A stretch of 30,149 nt of DNA from an uncultured Garciella sp. (GTDB taxonomy: Bacteria > Bacillota > Clostridia > Eubacteriales > Garciellaceae), in contig USMD01000012.1 of NCBI GenBank assembly GCA_900555725.1, forward strand, positions 1-30,149. Direction: 5' to 3'. Both the position numbers and the translations under genes were made by a program. Shown piece by piece: positions 1-7,140 of the stretch. How positions within the stretch are numbered: position 1 is the stretch's first letter; the number at the start of each line of letters is the position of its first letter. The notes below the pieces were generated by a model that saw only the letters and a program-made list of their open reading frames with translations, had not been told where the DNA came from and searched no databases.

Positions 1-34
1 GTCTCGTGGGCTCGGAGATGTGTATAAGAGACAG
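1..34 (+). other. Nextera/Tn5 sequencing adapter (contamination)
   Basis: The first 34 bases match the Illumina Nextera i7-side adapter, and bases 16-34 are the 19-bp Tn5 mosaic end. The reverse complement of the same 34 bases closes the window. This is untrimmed library sequence and not part of the genome; native sequence starts at about 35. It should not be read as a transposon terminal repeat. Confidence 0.97.
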
Positions 35-110
35 CTCATATTTTTAACATGAACGAACACAAAAATACAAGGAGAGGTTATAAAACAGATATTTACTAAG
101 TTTCTTATCT

Positions 111-797
111 TTAAAACTCAAAGGATTCCCCTGAATCCAATATCTTTACCTCTACATTCTTTATCTTCTCTATCTTCTCTTTAAAATCCTCAGGAGTTCC
201 ATCTAGGACGGGGAAGGTTTTATAATGCATGGGAATAACTATTTTTGGCTGGATAAAGTTCACTGCCGTCACTGCATCTTCCACATCCATGGTGAAATTT
301 CCACCAATAGGAATCAGGGCTACATCGATATTTTCCCTTTCTAAAAGCTTCATTTCCATAGATAATCCAGTATCTCCAGCGTGATATAATTTTTTGCCTT
401 CTATTTCTATAAGAAAACCTCCTGGATTTCCACCTTCTATGGTACCATTTTCTGTTGTAATCCCAGAACCATGAAGGGCAGGGGTCATTTTTACTCTTCC
501 AAAGTCAAAGGTTTTTCGCCCTCCTATATGCATGGGATGGGTTCTAACATTTCTTTTTGATAAAAAGCTAGCAATTTCTGCATTACAAATCACTAAAGAA
601 TTACAATTTTTTGCAATGGCTTCTGTATCTCCCAAATGATCGCTGTGCCCATGGGTAACAAAGATATGGGTGATATCTTTAAAATCATCGGGAGTAACGT
701 CAGTATGGCTATTTCCGGTCAAAAAAGGATCCACAAGAGCCCGAAATCCTTTGGATTGTACTAGAAAAGCTGAGTGTCCAAAATAAGTAATTTTCAT
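111..797 (-). CDS. UPF0173-family metal-dependent hydrolase (MBL fold)
   Basis: A 228-residue metallo-beta-lactamase-fold protein. The N-terminus (MKITYFGHSAFLV) is typical of the UPF0173 group, followed by the metal-binding motif THGHSDH near residue 50, HAGDTG near 140 and a late IPMHYKTFP histidine segment. These supply the His/Asp ligands expected for a two-metal site. There is no signal peptide, so it is cytoplasmic. The length equals the family norm. The ATG at 797 is preceded on the minus strand by a TAGGAGGGA ribosome-binding site. The physiological substrate of this family is not established. It is the only minus-strand gene in the window and is divergent from the acidic-repeat gene. 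Its stop lies 76 bases from the adapter junction. Confidence 0.9.
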   Translation of the reverse strand: MKITYFGHSAFLVQSKGFRALVDPFLTGNSHTDVTPDDFKDITHIFVTHGHSDHLGDTEAIAKNCNSLVICNAEIASFLSKRNVRTHPMHIGGRKTFDFGRVKMTPALHGSGITTENGTIEGGNPGGFLIEIEGKKLYHAGDTGLSMEMKLLERENIDVALIPIGGNFTMDVEDAVTAVNFIQPKIVIPMHYKTFPVLDGTPEDFKEKIEKIKNVEVKILDSGESFEF

Positions 798-838
798 TAC
801 AAATCCCTCCTAATAGTTATAGTTAATAAGTTAATTAA

Positions 839-984
839 GTGCCAGACCCCTTTTGTTAAATAGTATAATAAAAAAGACAAAAAAGATAGCAAAAAATGTT
901 GAAAATATTTAATGATTCTATAAATTTTTTGGAGATACTTTCAAACGCTTTTACCAGAGAAATAATTTAAATACCAGACACTCG
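839..984. repeat. Possible degenerate repeat remnants
   Basis: In the divergent intergenic region, GTGCCAGACCCC (839-850) and ACCAGACACTCG (973-984) resemble pieces of the GTGCC-TGACAC / GGGGACGGTTCTT type of dispersed repeat found in clostridial genomes. The second shares AGACACTCG with the reverse complement of the clearer copy at 19791-19820. Matches are short. The rest of this 278-base gap is AT-rich with no other feature I can support. Confidence 0.25.
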
Positions 985-1075
985 CATAAAAATTGATAAG
1001 AAGAATATGTTTTACTAGACACATTTTTGAAATAAATGCATATATATAATAATGTTAGGAAAGGAGGAAATGAGA

Positions 1076-2569
1076 TTGGCTTTGTCTTATGAGAGAAAGT
1101 TTGTGTTTTTATCGCCAGAGGATAAGGGCTATGAATCCACTATAGGGAAAATACCTAAGGGCCATATTGAAATAGAAAGAAAAAAAGATAAATTAAATTT
1201 TAAAGTATTTGTAGAAAATCTAAAAGAAATGGAATATCAGATACAATTATTTGATTCTCAGGATCATTGTGTAATACTAGGATATCTCTCCGTGGGAGAT
1301 AACGGAAAGGGTCAGGGAGAATATCATACCAATAGTGGAAATGTAATGGGTTGTGGAAAACACTGGGATGAGTTTGACATAATTGTGATTCGTCCCATAG
1401 GAAAAGAGCATAGTAGAAAGACTCCCTTAGTTGCTTGGTTAAAGGGGACAAAACGACAGATACCGTTGCCAAGGCAAGAAGAGGGTATGAGTCCTCAATT
1501 AGAACCTATAGACCAGGAGAGTTCAGAAGAACCATTACCTACTAGTGAGAAAAGCATCGAAGAATCTAAAGTTGATGAAGAAAAAAAGATGGAGCAAATA
1601 GTACCAGAAGAACAAAAAGAAATACTAGAGGAAGAAATTGTAGAATCAGTTCAACAAGAACAAGGAGTTGTTGAAGAGGAAAAAGGGTTAGAAGAAAGGT
1701 TGGGGCAGTCAGAACAAGATTGGCAGGTACCAGAGTTATCACAGATATCCAATTCGCCCAAAGAATTGGAACCAATGGAAGAAGAAACATTGGAAGAAGA
1801 AACAATGGAAGAAGAACCAGTGGCAGAAGAAACGTTGGAAGAAGAACCAGTGCAAGAAGAAATAACCCAAGAACCATTCCAAGAAAAACAAGAATTTGAA
1901 AATCTCCCCATAGGATTTTATCCAGTGGAACCACCAGAGGCCCCATATGAGCAAGAAACCAAAAGTATAGATGGGGAAGCATCATTAGAGGAAGAAGAAT
2001 ATTTGATAGACTTTAATAGAGATCTTAATGAATCCTTAGAGGATGAATTATATGAAGAATATCAAGAAAAGGATCAAAAGGTAAATCTAGAATCTCCTTA
2101 TTATTATATCAATGAAAATCTAGATAGGATTCAAAATACATTTACCCAATGTATACCCTTTGATCCACCCCTAAAAAATTATAAATGGTGGAAGATCACA
2201 GGACAGGAAGAAAGCCTGGAACAATTTTACTTATTTTTCAATGGATCCTTTGTTCCCTTGACTTATCCCTACATGGAGTATAGAAATATCGGAGATATTT
2301 TTATAAAGAAATACAACCATAGATTATTTGGAATGGTTTTTGATGAAGAATATCATAAGGACCGTCCCAGATATTATGTTTATGGAATTCCTGGTAGACT
2401 ATGTATTCAGGATCAACCCTTTCAGGGGAATACCGGGTATTTATATTGGCATCCTGCTAAATATTATAAAAATCAAAAAGGTTCTATGGGCTATTGGCTT
2501 CTCTATGTAGATACTCAAACAGGAGCCCTAGCAGTGCCCAAGCGCCCCACCATCCCACCGATTTTGTAG
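1076..2569 (+). CDS. Unrecognised protein with acidic repeat linker
   Basis: I cannot assign a function. Three parts are visible. Residues 1 to about 125 form a compact N-terminal domain (FVFLSPEDKGYE, then a GYLSVGDNGKGQGEY segment). Residues from about 130 to 335 are a very acidic linker containing near-tandem pentapeptides of the type EEETL/EEETM/EEEPV, at about 1777-1866. The last 160 residues are an aromatic-rich C-terminal domain (KWWKI, GYLYWHPAKYY, MGYWLLYVDTQTG). There is no signal peptide or membrane segment. The start is set at TTG 1076: AAGGAGG at 1061-1067 sits 8 bases before it, whereas the in-frame ATG at 1052 lies upstream of that ribosome-binding site and ATG 1070 is too close. 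The result is 497 residues. Proteins of this layout occur next to sporulation genes in Clostridia (from memory), so a spore-envelope role is possible but unproven. Confidence 0.75.
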   Translation: MALSYERKFVFLSPEDKGYESTIGKIPKGHIEIERKKDKLNFKVFVENLKEMEYQIQLFDSQDHCVILGYLSVGDNGKGQGEYHTNSGNVMGCGKHWDEFDIIVIRPIGKEHSRKTPLVAWLKGTKRQIPLPRQEEGMSPQLEPIDQESSEEPLPTSEKSIEESKVDEEKKMEQIVPEEQKEILEEEIVESVQQEQGVVEEEKGLEERLGQSEQDWQVPELSQISNSPKELEPMEEETLEEETMEEEPVAEETLEEEPVQEEITQEPFQEKQEFENLPIGFYPVEPPEAPYEQETKSIDGEASLEEEEYLIDFNRDLNESLEDELYEEYQEKDQKVNLESPYYYINENLDRIQNTFTQCIPFDPPLKNYKWWKITGQEESLEQFYLFFNGSFVPLTYPYMEYRNIGDIFIKKYNHRLFGMVFDEEYHKDRPRYYVYGIPGRLCIQDQPFQGNTGYLYWHPAKYYKNQKGSMGYWLLYVDTQTGALAVPKRPTIPPIL

Positions 2570-2678
2570 AAAATATATAAATCAATTCGCACAACGAGTT
2601 AAATCAATCTGTTGCGCTAGTTCAACTTAAATAGTACTCTTTATAATAAATTTATTTTAAAAATACAAAAAATTTACA

Positions 2679-2756
2679 GAATAAAACATCCTCCTTTAAG
2701 CACACTAATAGTAGCTAGGCAATATAAAGAAATCCTAGTACTAAATCAAAGGAGGA
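2679..2756 (+). promoter_or_regulatory. sigmaG-like promoter and RBS-sequestering stem of yhcN-type gene
   Basis: GAATA (2679-2683), a 17-base spacer and CACACTA (2701-2707) resemble the sigmaG consensus GHATR / CATNHTA with one mismatch. This fits, because Bacillus yhcN belongs to the forespore regulon. TCCTCCTTT (2689-2697) is perfectly complementary to the ribosome-binding site AAAGGAGGA (2748-2756). Between them, 2709-2719 and 2734-2743 form a 10-bp stem with one bulged base. A start site near 2714 would exclude the anti-RBS segment from the forespore transcript. Confidence 0.4.
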
Positions 2757-2762
2757 GAAGGT

Positions 2763-3353
2763 ATGAAAAAATTTTTCTTAGTCAGTATAATATTCCTGCT
2801 GATTCTAGGTCTAGTCTTTGGTTGTGCCACTGAACAACGGGTACAAGACGATAACAACCCTAATAGAAATGGGGTAAATGACCAAAACCCTATAGACAAT
2901 AATCAAGATAATGAACAAAATATGGACGTTGTGCCAGGAGATCGAGACAATGACAACGACAATATAGTAGATGACAATGATAATGACAACGATGAAAATG
3001 ATGTAGGAGACGATCAAAGTGAGCAAGAGCAAGCTGAAGAAATAGCAGAGATTGCTCAGAAAGTACAAGGAGTCAAAGATGCCACGGTATTAGTTACAGG
3101 AGATACCGCTTATGTAGGAATTGATATTGACAATGAAATCGAGGATGAACAAACGAATGACCTAAAGGATCGGGTGGCAGAACAAATTAAAGAAGATGAA
3201 GAGTCTACTGACCGAGTATTTGTTTCTGCTGATGCTGATACAGTAAGTAGATTACAAGAAATGGTAGATGATATTGGAGAAGGGAGACCCGTATCAGGAT
3301 TTCTAAATGAATTAACGGAAATGTTTAGAAGACCTGCTCCTACGACAGAATAA
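2763..3353 (+). CDS. YhcN/YlaJ-family sporulation lipoprotein
   Basis: A 196-residue lipoprotein. The signal peptide ends in the lipobox LVFGC, with Cys21 as the lipidation site. Residues of about 28-85 are an Asn/Asp-rich, low-complexity spacer (repeated DND/DNDN). From about residue 86 to 175 comes a YhcN/YlaJ-like domain, with the recognisable core QKVQGVKDATVLVTGDTAYVG and the predicted helix LKDRVAEQI. In Bacillus this family comprises forespore-expressed lipoproteins of the inner spore membrane, some needed for efficient outgrowth or germination. AAAGGAGGA precedes the ATG by 6 bases and is potentially masked by an upstream complementary segment. A strong terminator follows, so this is a monocistronic unit. 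Confidence 0.85.
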   Translation: MKKFFLVSIIFLLILGLVFGCATEQRVQDDNNPNRNGVNDQNPIDNNQDNEQNMDVVPGDRDNDNDNIVDDNDNDNDENDVGDDQSEQEQAEEIAEIAQKVQGVKDATVLVTGDTAYVGIDIDNEIEDEQTNDLKDRVAEQIKEDEESTDRVFVSADADTVSRLQEMVDDIGEGRPVSGFLNELTEMFRRPAPTTE

Positions 3354-3363
3354 ATAAAAAATA

Positions 3364-3390
3364 AAAAGCACCTCCCGATGAGGTGCTTTT
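3364..3390 (+). terminator. Intrinsic terminator after yhcN-type gene
   Basis: AAAAGCACCTC (3364-3374) pairs perfectly with GAGGTGCTTTT (3380-3390) around a 5-base loop, and the stem ends in a T tract. Confidence 0.9.
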
Positions 3391-3396
3391 CACATG

Positions 3397-3473
3397 CTCC
3401 TTTGTCACTACATATAATATAAAAGGACTTTATAATCCTGTTAACATTGAAAGGCCATAAAAAGGCAAAGGAG
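3397..3473 (+). promoter_or_regulatory. Possible sigmaE-type promoter and anti-RBS segment
   Basis: CATATAAT (3411-3418) matches the sigmaE -10 consensus CATACAAT at 7 of 8 positions. The -35 is weak (ACATG at 3392-3396, 14-base spacer). CTCCTTTGTC (3397-3406), immediately upstream, can pair with GGCAAAGGAG (3464-3473), which contains the ribosome-binding site of the following gene: nine Watson-Crick pairs plus one G-U. Transcripts starting near 3425 would lack the masking arm. Confidence 0.35.
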
Positions 3474-3481
3474 AGGGTAAG

Positions 3482-4873
3482 ATGACAGAGGAACAAAAAA
3501 TGAATCTATCTATATTCGATATCACCAAAGGCAAGACCATTCGATGTTTCCTAGAAGATTATATCGTACAAGTTCTTGCCTTTTATTTAGGAGAAGATTT
3601 TTCTATAGAGGTAATAAAGGCTCATGCTATTATGATACGTACCTATATCATGAGAAAAATGAGGTTATTTGATGGAAAGGGCTGTGAAAAACATTCCAAA
3701 GTAGACCTATGTAATGATCCAAAACATTGTTTAGGTTCTATTTCTATAGAAGAAATACCAAAGGACAAAAAAGAGAGATTGATATCTGCCGTAAAAGATA
3801 CTCAAAATAAAGTAATTACTTTTCACGGAAAATTGATCTATCCCTATTATCATAATACCTGTGGTGGAGCCACTGAAAACTCAGAAAGGGTATTTGGCAA
3901 TACCATTCAATATACCCGCAGAGTATTATGCGATCATTGTAAATCCACCTCCCCTTATTGGCAGAGCCTTTATGAATTTTCTCTAGAAGACTTAGAAGAA
4001 AAATTAAATATCCATTTTCCTCGCTATGGACCAACCAAGGGAACCACAATTCATTCAATCATAGATGAAGTAGAAAGGGATGAAGCAGGAAGAGTGATTC
4101 GTATGAACATAGGAGATAAGACCTTTAAAGGTAGTGAAATACAAGAAAAATTAGGATTAAACTCCACAAGATTTGGTTGGGAGCCTATTAGCATAAAATT
4201 TTTTGCACAAGGAAAAGGCCATGGGGTGGGATTATGTCAATATGGGGCCCAAGGACTGGCATTACAAGGGAAAACTGCTGAAGAAATTCTAAAATATTAC
4301 TTTACCGGAGTCAAAGTTGAAAACATTATCCATTGGAGTATAAAAAAACCACTTCAGGGGAAGATAATCTTAATTGATCCAGGGCATGGGGGAAGGGAAA
4401 ATGGCATTGAAAAGGATGGCGTTATAGAAAAGGATATCAATCTAAAGATCAGTCTTATATTAAAGGATCAGTTGGAAAGTGCTGGAGCAAGCATCTTTTT
4501 GACCCGTAGGGAGGATCGATATGTTTCTCTACTAGATCGACTCAATATTTGTAATGAATTACAGCCTCACTTTATGATTAGTATTCATAGAAATGAAGAT
4601 CCCATTATAGATTATGTTACCCAAATTTATGTATATCCTGGAGATAAAGAAGCCTATAGTTTAGGAAAAGCTATTGTAAATAAGTTTCAAGCCCTAGAAA
4701 TGAGTACTAGGGAAGTGATAGAAACAGATTTGTATCTAACTAGGGAAAGCAAACAAAGTGTTTTGATTTTAGAACTTGGATATTTTCCTTTAAAGGATCA
4801 AAATCTTAAAAAAATAGGAAGAACCATTTACAGTGGAATCCTTTCCTATTGGGGAATTGAAGAAAAATATTGA
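3482..4873 (+). CDS. SpoIID-domain / N-acetylmuramoyl-L-alanine amidase fusion
   Basis: A 463-residue two-domain protein. Residues of about 15-280 are SpoIID/LytB-like: EDYIVQVLAFYLGED then KAHAIMIRTY, the Cys/His segment CNDPKHCLG, YHNTCGGATE, and GKGHGVGLCQYGAQG. Residues 293-463 are an Amidase_3 (LytC-type zinc amidase) domain with IDPGHGG (His302), Glu316, SIHRN (His369) and LELG (Glu431), a complete set of zinc ligands and catalytic Glu. SpoIID is a lytic transglycosylase that works with the amidase SpoIIP in engulfment; here both activities would sit on one chain. Two oddities: there is no signal peptide or membrane segment at the start, and the position aligning with the SpoIID catalytic Glu is Tyr35. 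The start follows AAAGGAGAGGG at 3467-3477. It may be a spore-stage peptidoglycan hydrolase, but its location is unclear. Confidence 0.85.
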   Translation: MTEEQKMNLSIFDITKGKTIRCFLEDYIVQVLAFYLGEDFSIEVIKAHAIMIRTYIMRKMRLFDGKGCEKHSKVDLCNDPKHCLGSISIEEIPKDKKERLISAVKDTQNKVITFHGKLIYPYYHNTCGGATENSERVFGNTIQYTRRVLCDHCKSTSPYWQSLYEFSLEDLEEKLNIHFPRYGPTKGTTIHSIIDEVERDEAGRVIRMNIGDKTFKGSEIQEKLGLNSTRFGWEPISIKFFAQGKGHGVGLCQYGAQGLALQGKTAEEILKYYFTGVKVENIIHWSIKKPLQGKIILIDPGHGGRENGIEKDGVIEKDINLKISLILKDQLESAGASIFLTRREDRYVSLLDRLNICNELQPHFMISIHRNEDPIIDYVTQIYVYPGDKEAYSLGKAIVNKFQALEMSTREVIETDLYLTRESKQSVLILELGYFPLKDQNLKKIGRTIYSGILSYWGIEEKY

Positions 4874-4902
4874 TTCGAATCCCTTGAATTTGAAATTTTG
4901 TA

Positions 4903-4968
4903 TTGACAAAGGTTTGTACAAATTGATATAATTACTAATTTGACAAGTTTTATAAAATATGATACAAT
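4903..4968 (+). promoter_or_regulatory. Two tandem sigmaA promoters of veg
   Basis: P1: TTGACA (4903-4908), 18-base spacer, TATAAT (4927-4932). P2: TTGACA (4940-4945), 17-base spacer, TACAAT (4963-4968). P2 has the same -35 and -10 hexamers as the well-known strong Bacillus veg promoter. A 10-base palindrome TTTGTACAAA (4913-4922) sits in the P1 spacer. Confidence 0.85.
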
Positions 4969-4998
4969 AACAAAGGAGATTATAAGGAAGGTGATAGA

Positions 4999-5271
4999 AT
5001 GATGAGGGAAGACCAGAACTCACTTTATAAGATTAAAAGGGTTGTAGAAGGCCATGTCGGGCAGAGAGTAAAGTTAAAGGCAAATAAAAGCCGAAAAAGA
5101 ACCTTTGAACGGGAGGGTGTTATAGAATCCACATATCCTAGCATCTTTGTTATTTCCATTGATGAGGAAAAAAAATCACCTAGAAAAGTATCCTTTTGCT
5201 ATTCAGATATTTTGACTAAGACAGTAGAATTAACACTATGTAAGGATGATACCGTTATTAAATGCGGATAA
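4999..5271 (+). CDS. veg: Veg protein
   Basis: A 90-residue basic cytoplasmic protein matching Bacillus Veg along its length: IKRVVEGHVGQRVKLKAN, then RKRTFEREGVIESTYPSIFV, then VSFCYSDILTKTVELT. Veg is very abundant in Bacillus and has been linked to biofilm gene control through SinR, but its molecular activity is unclear. The ATG at 4999 follows AAGGAAGGTGAT (4984-4995); a second ATG at 5002 is possible. It is a single-gene unit between tandem strong promoters and its own terminator. Position next to sipL and ispE fits the usual veg neighbourhood in Firmicutes. Confidence 0.95.
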   Translation: MMREDQNSLYKIKRVVEGHVGQRVKLKANKSRKRTFEREGVIESTYPSIFVISIDEEKKSPRKVSFCYSDILTKTVELTLCKDDTVIKCG

Positions 5272-5283
5272 AGGGATAAAGAG

Positions 5284-5306
5284 TAGCTGCTATGCAGCTA
5301 TTTTTT
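5284..5306 (+). terminator. Intrinsic terminator of veg
   Basis: TAGCTGC (5284-5290) pairs with GCAGCTA (5294-5300) around a 3-base loop and is followed by six T. Confidence 0.9.
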
Positions 5307-5415
5307 ATGCATTTTTTGGATCCTTCTCTAATAAAAATAAATAGTAAACATATTTTTGTCTATAAAACTATATCTATATAATAAGAAATAGTCATATTGG
5401 AGGGAGGAAAACCAA

Positions 5416-6999
5416 ATGCCTTTAGAGTTAGCGAAGGAATATCTTGATGTAGATCAAGAATTAAAAAGATTTAACATCCAAACTATGATAGAAGAAAATG
5501 TAGTGGTCCCCGATTTTAAACCAGACATTTATAAAATACTTTCTGTAAAAGGGGATATACATGTAAATAACCAGGTGATAGAAAATAATAAATTTTTTGT
5601 AGAGGGTATCGTAGAATGTTTGATTTTATATCAAACCCAAGAGGAAGGAGTCAAACTTCAAAATATCAATCTTCAAATTCCCTTTACCCAATCCATTGAT
5701 GTAGAAGAGGAAGGTGACGTCCATGCATCCCTAAACACCAGTGTAGAGTATTTAGACTTTGATTTGGTGAATAGTAGAAAATTAAATATTCGTGGGGTAT
5801 TAGGCCTCAAGGGAAAATTTATTAAAAAAGAACAATATCCATTGTTAAATGATATAAAAGGATTAGAAGACATGCAGATGCTACGAAATTGGGTAAAGAT
5901 CACTACTATTGTAGATAAGATAAAAGATCAAGCCATGGTAAAAGAACAAATAGACATAGGAGAAATGCCCTCTATCATTGAGATTATCAAAAGCCAAGCA
6001 AAGGTATTAGAAAAGGAAATAAAACTGGCTGATGGACAGATTATGATCAATGGTACCATAGAGGTAGAAATGGTTTATATAGGGGAAGCCAATGACAATC
6101 AAAGTGTAGAATATCTAGAGTATAAAATGCCCTTTGCACATATTGTAGAAGTTCTAAGCTTAAAGGAGGAGCTGGACTATGAATATCAATTACATTTCAA
6201 TGTAGAAGAAATTCTTACCCAAGTGAATTCCAATGAAGAAGGGAAATTTAATATTATAGATATTGAGGTATTAGTAGGAATTCAAGGAGATATTTATCAA
6301 GATCATCAGGTAGAAAGCATTGTAGATGCCTATAGTCCAAGTGTTCAAACGAATTTACAAAAAGAGCAGATCCAGTGTCATCAAATCGTAGTGAATGAAA
6401 AGGTTCAATCGGTAATAAAAGAAAAGATTTCTTCTTCCGTAGAACAGCCGAGTATCCAAAATATTATTTCAGTGGATGGGGAGGTAAAGGTAAGTGAATC
6501 CCAAAGACAAGAAGAACAATGGGTAGTAGAGGGAATAGTAGAAGTGGAAGTACTCTATAGGGCCCTAGGGGAAGAAGAAACCTATGATATTATTAGGAAG
6601 GAAATTCCCTTTACCCAAGCCTTTGATTTAGACCTTAAGGAAGAAGTCAATGGGGATGTATCTGTAAGTATTCATCCTATTAGTTTCCAACTAGTAGGTA
6701 ACGATGAAGTGGATCTAAAAATTGTATTAGATATCCAATGTCAATTATTTAAACCAGTGGGATTCTATTGTATTAATGAAATAGAAGAATTGGCAGAAGT
6801 ACAGCAAGAAGAGAGTAATGAAGCAAAGATCAGTGTGTATTTTAAACAACCTAATGATAGTTTATGGGAAATCGCTAAAAGGTATGGGGTTACCATGGAG
6901 GAAATCTCTAGCGAAAACCAAATAGAAGACCAGGAAAACATTGCAAACTACACTCCCATTATCATTGCCAAAAATAATAAATATAGTCTAAAACAATAA
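5416..6999 (+). CDS. sipL: SipL-like spore morphogenetic protein (SPOCS + LysM)
   Basis: A 527-residue protein with three SPOCS (DUF3794) repeats and a C-terminal LysM domain. The repeats lie at about 25-135 (FFVEGIVECLILYQT), 185-295 (INGTIEVEMVYIGE) and 340-450 (WVVEGIVEVEVLYRA), each followed by an (IPF/MPF)-type strand. The LysM is at about 475-525 (DSLWEIAKRYGVTMEEIS). This architecture and length match SipL of Clostridioides difficile, which binds the ATPase SpoIVA through its LysM domain and localises the coat around the forespore. It has no signal peptide, as expected for a mother-cell protein. GGAGGGAGG precedes the ATG, and its own terminator follows. By family it should be mother-cell (sigmaE) expressed, but I could not define a convincing promoter. 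Confidence 0.9.
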   Translation: MPLELAKEYLDVDQELKRFNIQTMIEENVVVPDFKPDIYKILSVKGDIHVNNQVIENNKFFVEGIVECLILYQTQEEGVKLQNINLQIPFTQSIDVEEEGDVHASLNTSVEYLDFDLVNSRKLNIRGVLGLKGKFIKKEQYPLLNDIKGLEDMQMLRNWVKITTIVDKIKDQAMVKEQIDIGEMPSIIEIIKSQAKVLEKEIKLADGQIMINGTIEVEMVYIGEANDNQSVEYLEYKMPFAHIVEVLSLKEELDYEYQLHFNVEEILTQVNSNEEGKFNIIDIEVLVGIQGDIYQDHQVESIVDAYSPSVQTNLQKEQIQCHQIVVNEKVQSVIKEKISSSVEQPSIQNIISVDGEVKVSESQRQEEQWVVEGIVEVEVLYRALGEEETYDIIRKEIPFTQAFDLDLKEEVNGDVSVSIHPISFQLVGNDEVDLKIVLDIQCQLFKPVGFYCINEIEELAEVQQEESNEAKISVYFKQPNDSLWEIAKRYGVTMEEISSENQIEDQENIANYTPIIIAKNNKYSLKQ

Positions 7000-7008
7000 A
7001 TTAAGGGG

Positions 7009-7043
7009 AAAGGCAGCAGGGAGAAAAGCCTGTTGCCTTTTTT
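7009..7043 (+). terminator. Intrinsic terminator after sipL
   Basis: A 12-bp stem (7009-7020 with 7029-7040, one G-U pair), an 8-base loop, and T residues to 7043. Confidence 0.9.
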
Positions 7044-7063
7044 AGTTCGCCCATTTCATAGAA

Positions 7064-7099
7064 CGTTCCTGCACGGAACAAAAAATTTTATGGTATAAT
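7064..7099 (+). promoter_or_regulatory. Extended -10 promoter of ispE with overlapping inverted repeat
   Basis: TGGTATAAT (7091-7099) is an extended -10 element; no good -35 is present at the standard spacing. GTTCC-TGCAC-GGAAC (7064-7078) is an inverted repeat placed where the -35 would be, so it could bind a regulator. No regulator family is suggested by the sequence. Confidence 0.6.
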
Positions 7100-7140
7100 A
7101 AATACTAACAAACACTGCTTAAGTTAAGGTTGGTGTATAG

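Noticed and set aside
1566..1985. Long hydrophobic-looking minus-strand ORFs opposite the acidic-repeat gene, and similar ones opposite yhcN and the spoIIR tail
   Set aside because: They are mirror images of low-complexity Glu/Asp codons, with Leu/Phe/Ser runs and no ribosome-binding sites.
5350..5392. Possible sigmaE promoter for sipL (ATATT then TATATA)
   Set aside because: The -10 does not match CATACAAT well enough. sipL is expected to be sigmaE-dependent, but I cannot place the promoter.
5290..5415. Poly-pyrimidine segment upstream of sipL as an RBS-masking arm like those at yhcN and spoIIR
   Set aside because: TCCTTCTCT does not form more than five contiguous pairs with GGAGGGAGG.
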